DNA of 64,000 nt, from NCBI GenBank assembly GCA_948567375.1, contig OX419757.1, positions 53,193,665 through 53,257,664 on the forward strand, given 5' to 3'. Positions 48,935 through 62,292 of the stretch are shown in pieces. Under the pieces are notes generated by a model that saw only the letters and a list, made by a program, of their open reading frames with translations, searched no databases and was not told the origin of the DNA. Both the position numbers and the translations under genes were made by a program. The number at the start of each line of letters is the position of its first letter. Position 1 is the first letter of the stretch. This stretch comes from Lunularia cruciata. Its lineage: Eukaryota; Streptophyta; Marchantiopsida; Lunulariales; Lunulariaceae.

Positions 48935-49182
48935 CACGTCTCTCCCTCTCCTCTGCAGTCTCCCCCTCTCCTCTACAGTCTCCGTCTCTCCCTCTCCTCT
49001 GCAGTCTCCCCCTCTCCTCTACAGTCTCCGCACTCTCCCGCATCTCCCCCACTCCTGCCTGTCTCTCCCTCTCCTCTACAGTCTCCGCACTCTCCCGCAT
49101 CTCCCCCATTCCTGCCTGCAGCCACTCTCCCGCAGCCCCCCGCTTCTGTCTGCAGCCACTCTCCCGCAGCCCCCCGCTTCTG
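48935..49182 (-). repeat. Nested GC-rich tandem repeats in the LINE 5' leader
   Basis: On plus, five copies of CTCTCCTCTRCAGTCTCC, two copies of a longer unit containing GCACTCTCCCGCATCTCCCC, and two copies of GCAGCCACTCTCCCGCAG at the extreme 5' end of the element. Far more GC-rich than the surroundings. It could act as promoter or 5' RNA structure, as in other LINE leaders; that is inference. Open frames over it (48,834-49,266) are repeat artefacts. Confidence 0.8.
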
Positions 49183-49308
49183 TGTTAAAGGGAGCACTCT
49201 GCTAGCGTCCGTGCAGTGAAGGACAGTCCGTTGCTTCTCTATCGCAGCGTGCGCAGAGAGTCTCAAACGAAATCATCACATCTATTAACTTATTTAGTGA
49301 AGGTCTAT

Positions 49309-49320
49309 GTTGCTACTAGT
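49309..49320. other. Uninterrupted target site of LINE copy B'
   Basis: GTTGCTACTAGT single here and doubled around 19,233-20,661 in unit 1. Pre-insertion allele. Confidence 0.88.
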
Positions 49321-49688
49321 GGGAGATCAGTACCTCAAGCGTCTATCTGAACTGCAGTATGAGATTCGTGATATCAATACGTTGTATAAGATTCTGAAGA
49401 TACTCAAAACAAATAGATTGCTGATAACGAAATGCAAAGGATCTCGAGTAGATTAATGCATATGCATCGAGCGATCATAGATCATAAGCTGGAAATGGCA
49501 AAGTACTGAACTGGTCCCCTTGATGAGAAGACAAGATTGATGCTCTAAACACCCTTGTCACATTACCGAGCTAAGCAATACATTCAACCACGGGCCCTCC
49601 AGTAGGGGCATATGGATGTTAGTTTGGGGGATGGATACTTGATCATATCTATCGTGCAAGGCGGAAGTTGCAGCAGGATTTTAATGAT

Positions 49689-49696
49689 TATATATG
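49689..49696 (+). promoter_or_regulatory. Altered TATA box of metallothionein copy 2
   Basis: TATATATG where copy 1 has TATATAAG, about 145 bases before the ATG. It may still act as a TATA element; strength is unknown. Confidence 0.5.
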
Positions 49697-49834
49697 ATTA
49701 GAGATGGCTCGGCAATCTTCAGCAGCACTACACAAAGCTCAAGCCTTCTAGTTCTTCTTCTTATTCCATCAAGTCCCTTCCAATCGCATATATCTTCTCT
49801 GCCTAGCATTACTACTTCTACAAATCATCTCAAG

Positions 49835-50686
49835 ATGTCTGGCTGCGGAAACTCTGGTCGCTCATGCGGCGCTTCCTGCCAATGCAGCAGCGGCAACAGG
49901 TATGTTTGATGTTCAACTTGGTTAAGCTAGCTCCATTTCCTCATAATGACCACCTGTGTTCTTCGATACCGATAGCCAAACTTTATACAGATTTCAAAGG
50001 AGTTTGACATGTATATCCTATAACCTGCCGTAGTCACCAGAAATATATTCTGTGATCTTCCTTGTGAGGAGCTAGCTTCACAGTTTGTTTCTAGTTTAGA
50101 TCTTGATTAGTGGCAGCGCAGGGGTCGGCCATGACGGCAAAGTGAGTCGTCTTTTGACCAAACCTTTGACCCATGCAAGTTCGTTGCATATTCAACAGAA
50201 CGTAAATAACCGCTTTGTCAGCTGCTCTGACATGTACAGCTGCTGCTCCAAGAGATCCATGGACAACTTCGATTCCGAGATGAGAGGGTATGTAAACTCA
50301 GTACTCTCCATTTCATTTTAGTGTGACATGAGCAAATCCAGACTGACTGCATGAAACTAGTAAATCGAACGACAATTGAAACCGACATGACAAGACCACG
50401 TACACATAACCTTCAGCATTTCTGTTGGACTTATTTCCAGCTTATGAAATTTGGTGCTTCAAATTTGGGGCATCCCCAATGTCTAGAATACTTATAGTTA
50501 ATAACTTCAGTTTTGACCAATGCAGCTGTGCTGTGTCTGCTAGAAATTTCCTCTGCCCTTTCTATTCCATAATGGATTACGGTGCTCACCATGTTGTTTA
50601 CGCGCTGATCTTGCAGCTTTGAAGGCGCGAACGAAGGATGCAAGTGCGGTGACAAGTGTTCATGCAACCCTTGCAACTGCAAGTGA
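49835..50686 (+). CDS. Metallothionein, copy 2 (Cys9 to Arg)
   Basis: Paralogue of 27,070-27,921 with identical exon sizes: 49,835-49,899, 50,240-50,287 and 50,617-50,686, and intact GT-AG sites; 60 aa. Differences seen: residue 9 is Arg (CGC) where copy 1 has Cys, so the N-terminal cluster reads MSGCGNSGRSCGASCQC; Gly to Arg after the CC pair (SCCSKRSM); Val to Ala before the C-terminal cluster (GANEGC). The C-terminal GCKCGDKCSCNPCNCK is unchanged. It has 12 cysteines, so one metal ligand is lost from the N-terminal domain. Open and spliceable as read, so probably expressed or only recently relaxed. Confidence 0.85.
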
Positions 50687-51154
50687 CAAAACGAACCCGT
50701 TATGGATCTCGACTCAAATGGAGTCTTTCTGGAACGCTATAGCCTAGCAATGTTAATATCAATATCTTTCCACCTCTTAAGGTTCAGCTAGACTTGGCAT
50801 GCAGCTTGTCAAAATAGTGGGAAATACACACTTAGAAAAACCGGTGTACTTGGAGAATTATCGAGACTTGTATGTCTAGCACGATGTTGGTAAAATGATG
50901 GATTGAAATAAAGATAATAGAAGTGTACGTACTATCTACAGCTAGAATTCCACCTCATGATGCTGTGCTGGGTATGCAATTCATAAATAGGGAGTATCAA
51001 TAGTGTAATAATCATGACAGGTTTGCATCAGTACTGGAGGCTGAAGTTTGTAATGCATATAAACTCTCCTAGATTTTACAAGAAGAGTATGCTAAATTTC
51101 CACATACAATTTGGCCTTGAGACAAAATCTATAAAAAATTTCCTTCTATATAGA
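50687..51154. other. Intergenic, no gene seen
   Basis: Unlike the matching interval of unit 1. Short frames only. Confidence 0.4.
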
Positions 51155-52000
51155 GGACAAGGATAAGTCCATAAAGGTTGAGAAAGACAAACACATCACT
51201 AATTGTTGTAAGTGGAGTCCTAAAATGCAATCAAGTGAGAGTATCATGAACCCTAGAGCAAAATAGAATTTCTTGTCTTGCTTTGTTACAATAAAGTTGG
51301 GGATGGAACTAGAGAAAGTGAGAATGAAAAATATTGTTACCTAATGGAACACCAAGAAGATTAAGTCATTATCCATTAAGGTAGCACTCTTTGTAAGAGA
51401 GTATCAAGAAGAAATTGAATGGCAAGTGATTCAATTAGCTTGCTATGATGTGATCTTAGGTATGCCATGGATAGAGCACTACAACCTAATGTAGAGTAGA
51501 GAAAGAAAATAGTGAGAACTAGCCTATGGAAGATAACTGGAAATAAGAAAAAATCCCAAGTGCACAAATTGCATCTCTATGTCATAGGCACAACAGCTAT
51601 TGGTGAAGCAAATAAATGTTTTGCAGGTCTAATAAAATAAATCCAAAATTGCACAACTAGATGGACAAATTCTTGAGAATTTGAAGATATGGTTGATGAG
51701 TTTCAAGATTTTTCTTAATGATTTACTCTCAAGGTTATCACAAAAAGAAGAATGGATCATAAAGCTGAGAAACTTCATGGGAATACATTTCCTTGTAAAG
51801 CCCCATATCAATTATCACCTCATGATTTGAAGGAGTGCAAAGGCTCAAATCAAGGATGTGCTACCAAAAGAGTTTATCCAACTCAACGGTTCACCCATAT
51901 GGGGTTCTTGTCTTGTTTGTGAAGAAGAAATACGTAGGATGCAAAGATGCATTTACTGTCAAGGCTTAAATCAACCAACAATAACAACATTGCAGAAAAA
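51155..52000 (+). pseudogene. Ty3/gypsy protease and RT remnant
   Basis: 51,155-51,578 matches 28,861-29,286, with a protease tail ending VILGMPWIE. It then runs on into the N-terminal RT region: DHKAEKLHGN and KAPYQLSPHDLKE (about 51,740-51,830), and further on a degraded SPYG-type and LFVKKK segment with stops near 51,920. Frames shift several times. Confidence 0.7.
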
Positions 52001-53185
52001 AAGACATTACCTTGCATTTTATGTACAATCAGGTGTTGACCGATGTAGAGACAAAGTGTTGACCCATGTAGAGAAGCAAGTAAAGGTGTATATCATACAC
52101 AACACTAACTTGAGGTACCGACAGTGTGCGGACCTTGGCTGCACCAAACTGTGCAAAGAACAAACAATGATTGCATTGCCTACAAAAGTAACACCGATCA
52201 ATCTTAAATCAATAAACTGATGTCCATAAACCCAAACCCTGCAAATTTAATATGAGAGCTATTATCAAACTGCAATTCAAATGGAGGAAGGGGGGAGATT
52301 AAGAGGGGGTAGTCAGCCACCCGCTTGTCACACATAAGAAACATTAGCTAACTAGACCTGGACTTAGAGAGAACTCATCTTTGTTTCTGCACCTTCAACC
52401 AATGGAACATAATCAATCACATTCCTTAAAACTAACTGAAGTGCCAATGAAATTATGTGAATTGAAAGCTTGCCACCTTGACAGCTATGGACAGATGCCA
52501 GGAGCCAGAGTGAATGGCTGCCATATGAACTTTGTTAGGAGACGCTCACTGCCATTCTCCATCTCTAAACCAACTACAGTAGTTGGTCTCCAGGTGGTGC
52601 GTACTAAGTCACCGTCCCGGACAACAATTGGATTGTTCAATGAATCCTCTTGCATCATTCATAGTAATTTGTGCTACCAGCATTCTTAGGGAGGGACTTA
52701 TAACAAGTGCACATCACATTGAAGGAACTTGAAGTGCACATCACATTTTCTCTCATGACGCATGACCCGCCTATCAGCCAGCTGAGCAATTCAATTGGCT
52801 TAGCCATGGACATAGCATTTTCTAAGATGTCCTTGTCAGGAGATCCACCGCAATCCTGCACATACCACTCTTCCTTGATTGAGAAATGAAATCCTCAACT
52901 CAACTTGGAAGCAATTATGCCCTGATGTTCCATGACGCACATTTTCGTGCGACTAGGTTAAGATAGCTAGCTCATGGTGCAATGCTTAATCCAACCAAGT
53001 GACTCCATTGCTATATATTGACATGCGATGGAATGGATGCAGCCTGGAAACAATTCCATGATTATGGAATGGAGGCACACACATCATAGCAGTTCACTTC
53101 CATGCATTATGTGTGGTAAACTCCGAGATACACTACAGGAAATAAAAATACTAACATAGGAATCTACTGACACCAAAGGGATAGT
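52001..53185. other. No recognised gene; one minus frame of unclear nature
   Basis: The minus strand over about 52,480-52,640 reads NPIVVRDGDLVRTTW and later FIWQPFTLAPG, and 52,861-52,655 is open for 68 codons. Neither resembles a family I know. 52,189-52,209 is the apparent source of the junction filler at 29,287-29,307. Confidence 0.3.
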
Positions 53186-53365
53186 TCACTTACTCGAACA
53201 GAGTTGCTGCTGGAATGAACATTCCGTCTCATCATCTGTAGTTGCAGCGGGATACCAAATTCGATCTCTACCCTTACCTGATCTATAATCGTACACATGG
53301 CATATGGATCCCTCTCGAAGTTTTACTCGACAGACAACTATGGCTGTTACTTGCATCTCGATGTT
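53186..53365 (-). pseudogene. Degenerate fourth peroxidase exon 1
   Basis: Begins with the donor-side sequence GTTCACTTACTCGAAC shared with real exon 1 copies, keeps fragments such as GCTGCTGGAATGAAC and ACTATGGCTGTTACTTGC, and its minus translation starts QVTAIVV and later SIC like the signal peptide. Flanking sequence to about 53,500 (TCCGCAATTAA) also resembles the peroxidase 5' flank. No haem motif survives. Older than the three other copies. Confidence 0.45.
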
Positions 53366-54134
53366 ATAAACTCGTATTCTTGAATCATTAAAATGTTGTA
53401 ATGGATATGTTGTGCCTTGCCTTCCGTGTATTATAGATAATTAAGATATTAAGAGCTGTCAGTCGAAGTACATCCGCAATTAATTATGTCGTACTAAGGA
53501 GCATTCACTTTAAGTTCCAAATGGATGCTTCAATTATTTGGAAAAAGGAAAAACTTATAAAAACATGGAATTATCTCATCGTTGTCAACAACTTAAGAAC
53601 AAGTGCATTAGTTACTAATCTTAATTTTACACGCGGTCAGTAATAGGTTCTTTCTCCCGTCTCAATAATTGGGTGCTTTCATGAAAAGATCTAAAAATAT
53701 TGCTACCAACTATATTTTGTAAAGTTAGCATTTTGAGCAACACAATAAACTTGGAACGCTTGTAACTAGTAGTCTCTATATTCTACCAAAGGTTACAATC
53801 TCAAAAAGATATATAACGCCGGTTCTCAATTCAGCGGATAAAAGTACAGGATGATTCATGGAGAGAAAGAGACCTCTCTGCACTTAGAAACAACCCGTGT
53901 ACATATTAGTGGTTTTACTTTATCTAAATGGTGGTGCGAAGCTATGGATTGGCCATCGAAAGTACCCACTCTGGTTTCTAAGACCTATCTGTGTTGTTTC
54001 ACTAATTGCATTCAGAATTGGTTATTCACCATATCACGTGCCTTGATTCGATCTAGTTGCTACATTCAGAATTCTGCTTAAACTAAAGTCCGTTACCTCT
54101 ATTCCTATCCTAGGATCTAAGTTCAAACACAGCT
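53366..54134. other. Peroxidase 3' flank, no gene seen
   Basis: AT-rich; open frame 53,851-54,081 shows no family features. Confidence 0.35.
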
Positions 54135-55893
<1,759 letters not shown>

Positions 55894-58672
55894 GGACTAT
55901 TTTGCTGTCTGGGACGTGTAACTTCGGTTTGTTGCCTTCCTGTCATGCAGAGAACGTGAAAATTCTTCAGTCAACTGGAAAGTGTATCCGCAATTAAGTC
56001 CTAGGAAGTTGCATGCGCATGAAGACCGAATTAACGTTCTAAATCTAGGGGCATCGAAGTAGCCAATTCTCTCCATGACGATCTGTCGGGATATAGTACT
56101 TTGCAAATATGACAGTTCTCTACAAGAAGCTGAAACTGAAAGATGATGAAAGATACTGCATGTGAAACCTGACATTGGCAAATAATTCAGGAGCAAGTGC
56201 AAAAGCTGAATGGGTACATGTGAGAAGTATGTTGCCAACATTGCAAGAGCAAGTGCAAATCTTAAGTATGGACTTCAATAAGAAAACTACCTCCAGTGTC
56301 ACCGGATCAGATTATGTACTTATGAAGACTAGACAGAAAGAGATAAAGCTATTCGTCAGTTAGCATTGCAAGTCTCAGAGTACAGATCACCACTAGGAGA
56401 GGACACAGAGGATATTGACGTTTCCTCCAAGCTTCTTCTGGAGCTTTATAGTGCTCGTTTCCTCATAAGATGGGCTAACCTCAAATAATCGTTTCAGCAC
56501 CACTCTAGTGCCAGAGGGGATACAAAAGATATGATATGCCAAGAGAGTAAATTTTCGCGGTATATTCAGCATGTATAGAGCATAATCTGGATATAAGGAC
56601 CAGTTAATATGAAATTTCTTTCAATTTGCTCGTTCATAATATGACATCAACGGATAAGCCAAACACCGTATATGTCACATCTATTCAAGGTCATTATATA
56701 ACACAAAAATCTAAATCCCAGCTGAAGACACCATGACATGATCTTGACGTGTACATCACATTCTGTTGATCATAAGGTTCTAGATCTGCTCCTCGATCCG
56801 GATAGGCTGCCGTTGTCATCGGGGAGCATAACAGGATGATTAGGCTATAAACCATCTTTAAATTGCGAAGGTCATGACATACACGGCACTGGTAGAAGAA
56901 CTATAATTTTCGCTTTTTGAGTTCTAGACCTTTGGAAATGTTGGCAGTTCATAACATGCCTGGAAATGAAACTCAAATTCTTGTGCACATTCAATTTTGG
57001 CTTTGTGACTTTTAGGGGTATTACGTCAACTGAGTGACCCTGAGTTGAATCGTAACGAATTGAGATGAGCAGGGTGTAGATACTTCAATGATGGAAAAAA
57101 CTCAGGGGTCACAAACGCAACAAGAATTTACATGTCAAAATATGTAGTCACGTAGTCCAGCTGCGTTCGTCTTGCTCTAACGTTCCGTATCACAAGCTGA
57201 TTCAGCAGAAATCTTAATTATGTGACATCAAACAGGACGACAAGGCGAGCCAAGTGAATCCATGAATTCTTTACTTGCCTCTAATTCTCCTTTGGTACCT
57301 CGTAACTACAGTATCGGTCGGGCAAGTTCCTAGACTTTGGATCGTGGACACTTGAATTAGAGTTGATACATGAAACTCGTCGAAAAGACATTCTGGAATG
57401 TCGGCGATGAATCTATGTTGTCAAGTCACGAGTCGCCTGTTGCTGCAAACTGCGCAAGGTTTAGAATACATGTTTTCCTTCCAACACGTGCACAAGGACT
57501 TTGACCACTTGATTAACGTAAGTAGCTGTATTGCTTCTGCTGATACCCTTGTGTTGCAAGTGGAACTGACAGTGCCCTTCTTCATTGGATCTGGATCACT
57601 CCATTTGCTGGGACTAGAATATTAGTTAAAGTGGAACTCTAGACGTGTAAAAGTCGCTTCACTTTGGAAGTAATGTATTGTGAAGCATCCATGTTCACGT
57701 ATCACGGAGCGCATTAGGAAATTGAGACACGATCTAGATAAAGACGTGACACAGTATTCCATATACGTGCGTGGAATCGAGTTCGGTTCACATCAGTCCA
57801 TGTCCATGTCACTCTATATTCCTTAAATGTTAGTGGAAAATCCATGAACTGATGTGCTGCAGAGCACAGTAGACGAAGAAGTAGCAGATCCCTGCTGCGT
57901 ATCCTATCCAATAAATAACTCACCCTTTGAGTTTGGATTTTAGTTAGTTTGGAACCCTTAAGAATCTTCAAGTTGCGATTCAACATTGTCGTTAACTGCT
58001 ACATTTCGCGTCTCATTGGAACTGATAGAGGTACATTACAATGAACTGCTAAATACAATGTTACAATAGGTGTAGGCACTTCCCATTGACTAAGTAGTTT
58101 TCACTCTGTCGCTTGGGATTTGATTACTGGTAGGAGAACGAGAGGAACAGATTCATCATGCATGTTAGACAGGATGACCCATCTTTTAGGCGTTGATTCA
58201 GGCGCATCACCACGGCATAATCGTTGTTCAGAATTGCTGTCATTAGATTGTACTGTATTTCAATATCTGCATGTAGTATTCCAGTCTTCTTCTTTCAGAC
58301 GTATTCTATAGCTCCTTGCCCTAGCTATTGTTTCTGCATGGTCATGTCGATCTTAGATATAGACTAAGTATTATGCCGGAATGATAGGGAAACAACCACC
58401 TCTTGCCTGTTTCAATCTGCTCTTATCGAATATAGACCCTCTTAGAGAACGAAGAATCAACGAGGTTTGATAGAAAGTGATATGATATACTTTCAGGCTG
58501 AGCAATGCACAGGAGAATAGGAGCTAAGGGTCCAAACGAGAATCGGAGGGTCTTGTGATTCTCCTATGGACCCTTAGCTACAGCGTCTGTTTGGAATGGA
58601 ACATTGCAATGTGGACTCAACGCAAACTTCGACGCAACGCAAACTTCAACGCAAACTCGTACAAAAGAATAT
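55894..58672 (-). promoter_or_regulatory. Peroxidase 5' flank, unit 3 copy
   Basis: Collinear with 624-3,394 and 29,582-32,491. Keeps the CACGTG near 57,486; the other G-box core is CACGTA here (near 57,151). Single copy of the 162-base segment duplicated in unit 2. No gene seen. Confidence 0.5.
58522..58579. repeat. 58-bp palindrome, unit 3 copy
   Basis: Same foldback as 3,267-3,324 but with unpaired changes in the arms (TCCAAAC against TATGGA; TCGGA against TGTGA), so the hairpin is weaker. Confidence 0.65.
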
Positions 58673-58681
58673 CCTCGATGA
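58673..58681. other. Uninterrupted target of LINE copies A1/A2
   Basis: CCTCGATGA runs directly into AGACAGAATGCGAACTTC, which in units 1 and 2 lies beyond the LINE. Unit 3 never received, or lost precisely, the insertion. Confidence 0.8.
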
Positions 58682-61600
58682 AGACAGAATGCGAACTTCT
58701 GGGTGTACGATTGCTGACGTCAAGGTCCAGAGGGGTCTGTGTTAAGGAACAGTATATTACAGTCTCTGGACAAGGAATTTATATTGCCAAAATCCTTGTG
58801 CTGCAAGTGAAGCTGTACCTTCCATAGTTGGATTGGGATCCTTACCCATCGAGGAACTTATCCTTATCGACATCACTGCTGCTGCTCAGCTGCGGAGATC
58901 CAGACTAGAATTTGAGCCCCAGCAGACGTTTAAGAGTCTTCAAAATCTGTGTCAACTGTACTTCGAAGCATCCACCTCTAGCCATCATGCAACATATGAG
59001 ATAATCAACATGCCTCGAAGTACCTCTCCATTTGAGTCACTTCTCCCAATAATTCTATCATTCTCTAGCACTTAAGTGTGATATGATCATAAGCAAATTT
59101 CTTCATGAGCTTAATTTTGAAGAAATGAGAGCACCACAGCACACAAACTACAGAAAGAGAAAACTAAAGATCACTTTCACTACAAGTATTCTAAATTAAT
59201 TTTGAAGATCATGGCTCACTCCACTCCAAATGTCACTTCACACCAAAGATATCAACTCTGAAGGTTAAGTGTTACCCTTCCTAGAAGGCATAACTCCAAA
59301 GGAGTCTATGCATTAGCTAAATGTCTTTGTCTTTTGCTTCCATGGTACTTTCATTGCTTCTATTCATCCATGACCCTTCAATATAGTGCTTTGCCCCTTC
59401 AGAACCCAAGGATCACACACCCCAAACAAGTGCAAATGTCTTCCTATTCTCAAGCACTCATGTCCATACTATGAAGGTTTCCTCACCACTACTAAACAAA
59501 TGCATTCATTGACACTCAAGTTTTAGACAATAAGCAATAGATAATGTATAGATCTCTTGCTGAACCTTGATTAAGAATAAATTAACTCAATTTACTTTGG
59601 CTTATGCCTTAAGTACTTTCCTCTACATAATTCCTAAGAAATTTAACGGTTGAAGTAATACAAAAATCTTATGCTTACATCTACAATGTACATTCTGATT
59701 TTAATCCTATCTTATTCCTAATCACATAAAAGTTGATTAGTTGCCTTGCACATGTTAGGGAAGGTGTCAAATCTTCCCCAAAGACAATTAGAAATTACAT
59801 TCCTTTGGACTAACAACTCAAAACATTATCAATACAAAGGCTTCTTATGCCAAAGGTCTTCAACTACAACTACTGCAAAGAGGTCTTCAACTCTCAACTA
59901 CTACAACTTATCCCTGGCCTTCAAATTCAAATTGCATGTTTGCTACTCACCTTTGGCTTCAAGCTGAAGAGCTCTCAGCTCCCTTTGCAATCTTTGGAGT
60001 TCTTCTTCCTTTTCAGTTTCATATGCAAGAAGCAAATCATGTTAACTTTTTACCCTCAAAGTTCTCTTATACTAGAGAGTTAGTTTTCCTAGCTTCCTCC
60101 TCGTATAAGTTCATCATTATCCACATCTACTCCTTTACATTGACTTGCTCTGCCTGCATTAGATAGGAGTCCTTGTGTAATTTTGAAACAAAGGATGTGT
60201 AGTTGGTGATATCCTTGCATGGTTCTTGATATGTGGGCAAGATCTCCTCTATGAACTCTAGGGCATGCCCTACCAAGTGTATTACATACTTTAACCCCTC
60301 AATTATTGGAGCTTTGCTTTCTTGGAAGATAAATGCATGCTCCATTTCTAGTCCTACCTCCCAAGGTTCTTCTCTTTGCCTTCAATGTCTATTCAAATAT
60401 TTTCTTGCTCTTTGGCTAGGTTGGATTCTTTGCCTTTGGGCTCCTTTTCTTCTTTGGAATGAGGCTCATCTATGGCATGGGGTTCTTCTTCATCCTTGGT
60501 ACCCAAAGGCCCAATCTCTTGGTCATGGCTAAAGGGGTCTTGGCTTGGAGCACACCTTTGGGCTCAATTATTTCTTTGGTGCAAAGATCTTCTTGCTCTT
60601 TCTAGTCTTTGGCTGTCTTCTCTTCTTGAGCACTTTGCACTTCCTCGTTTGGTGCAGAGTTTGCATCTTAGTAGTGGTCTGCTTCTTTGGACTTGGTCTT
60701 TTGTACTATTAAGGAGTTCTCTCCTTCTTCTTACTTTGTGTCTTTGGCCTCCTCCTCCAAAGATACATCAATTACATGAGGATTATTCCTCTATTGCATT
60801 GCAAAAATTGGCAATCATGCATGCAATGATTGTTTCTTTTTCTTGATTCTGATTATTCTCTCTTCATCCCCATTTATGAATTTCTAGTCTTCTTGTACTC
60901 TTTGTTTGCAAGTTGATACTTCCAGAGGAGTCACTTACTTTCAAGTTGGGAAGTTAAATGTCCCATTGGATGCCAATGATTGGGGAACTTCTTCCTCTCC
61001 AATTTTTTCAAGAGATTTAACCCCATGTAGAAATGGACAACAAATAGTGCAAGATATCTCACTCCTCTATATTCCCCTTGTTCCTCAAAGAGGCTCCTTG
61101 TCTGAAAATAAAACCTGTGAACTTAGTTCATCTATTCTCCTTGCCACATGTATTCAGAGAAGATGGCTTTGTTGTTATTCAAACAGTTTGTCCCCTTTAG
61201 CTTGATATAGCTTCAGAAATTATCTCAACCACTGTTCTTTGGGCTGGGTCCTTATAACTACTCAAATTCCATCAATTTATGGTTCTTGTATCCTCAAAGG
61301 ACGCAATGATGATCTTCTCCATCTTTGCATTGGATGTATTGTACTGAGTATTGATTGTCATAGCCCCTAGTTGTGAATTCTCTAGGCCAAGGACGTTCCT
61401 CTAGTGCTCCTCCTACCATGCAAAAAGATTGCACCAAAGGTCTCTTTGCTCCCTCTTTCCATAATGTCTCAACTCTTGGATCATTGCTACATTCTCAATT
61501 CCCAATTACAAAGCAAGAAAGCAAGGCACTTGCTTGGGATAACCTTTGTCCAACAATAAACTGTCAACCTGTTGACTGCTAGGGCATGCATGATAACCTA

Positions 61601-62277
61601 TGAAAAAACACTCCTCCTTTGTTTAGGTGCAAACACCATATTGCATATCAAAGAAAGTTTGGATACAAAGGTGAAGGTGAAGGTTGGTGTTTAAAGGCAA
61701 AGGTGTGGAAAACTACAAAGGCATCAAGGAACTGAAAAGGACTGAAATTTCTAAGCACTCCTTTGGCTTGCAACTAAAGTTGTATATAAAACTTAAAATT
61801 GAGTGAGCATGCACTTGAATTTATAGTCAAAGTTTGTCAGTCATTGGCATTCAATGGCTGAGTAGTCCGTGAGCCACATTCTCCTCACATCACTCTCCAT
61901 ACATGCAAAGCCCTCATTGAATGAAAATAGTCTCCCTTTGAATGCAAATGGCTTTTGGTGGCAATTCTTGTGGCGCATTCAAGTTGATGGACATCCCTTG
62001 GATGCAACAAGGTCTAGACCAAATATCTTTGGGTGCAAAGGTGTTTAGGAGTGAAGGTCTTTGGGCCCAACCACCACTTGGACTTGTCTAATTTGGCATC
62101 ATTTATTCAAAGTGCCTTTGGCTTCATACTGTTTCCCTCACACTTTTACATAATCAGATACAACTACAAAGGAAACCTCAACAAATAAGTTTCTTCCTAA
62201 ACAAGAAATTATCTTGCCTTACCTTTTTCAACAAGGGTGAAATGAATAAAAGAAGTAAATTTTGCAAAAATCTTGTC
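58682..62277 (-). pseudogene. Divergent gag-like retroelement debris, copy C
   Basis: 58,682-59,280 matches the conserved flank of units 1 and 2. Beyond it comes sequence related to, but distinct from, the minus-strand gag-like copies. A FYMGLNLL motif (minus, about 61,040) corresponds to FYMRLNLL at 15,584-15,901, and 59,280-59,560 resembles 13,620-13,900. Minus frame 60,345-60,127 (72 codons: EHAFIFQESKAPIIEGLKYV) may be another piece. Frames on plus at 60,233-60,846 are rich in Leu, Ser and Trp and are antisense to an acidic/lysine-rich linker. Decayed, function unknown. Confidence 0.5.
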
Positions 62278-62292
62278 ATCCAGGCAAATGGT

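Larger units (their letters stand above)
45225..49182 (-). mobile_element. R2-like LINE copy B, near full length
   Basis: 3,958-base non-LTR retrotransposon inserted in unit 2 only, flanked by TGTTAAAG (45,217-45,224 and 49,183-49,190); the empty site is 19,091-19,100. It has a 5' leader of about 0.7 kb with nested GC-rich tandem repeats, one long reading frame (48,472-45,308), a short 3' UTR and a pyrimidine-rich end (GCCTTTTTCTC) without poly(A). Finger, RT, C-C-H-C knuckle and restriction-like endonuclease in this order are the hallmarks of R2-type, RLE-bearing LINEs. APE-type L1 and RTE elements, common in land plants, would have an N-terminal endonuclease, and none is visible. Confidence 0.85.

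Noticed and set aside
48834..49266. Several overlapping ORFs of about 70-106 codons
   Set aside because: They translate GC-rich tandem repeats of the LINE leader in different frames.
60233..60846. Leu/Ser/Trp-rich plus ORFs resembling membrane proteins
   Set aside because: Antisense to the acidic, lysine-rich linker of the minus-strand gag-like debris.
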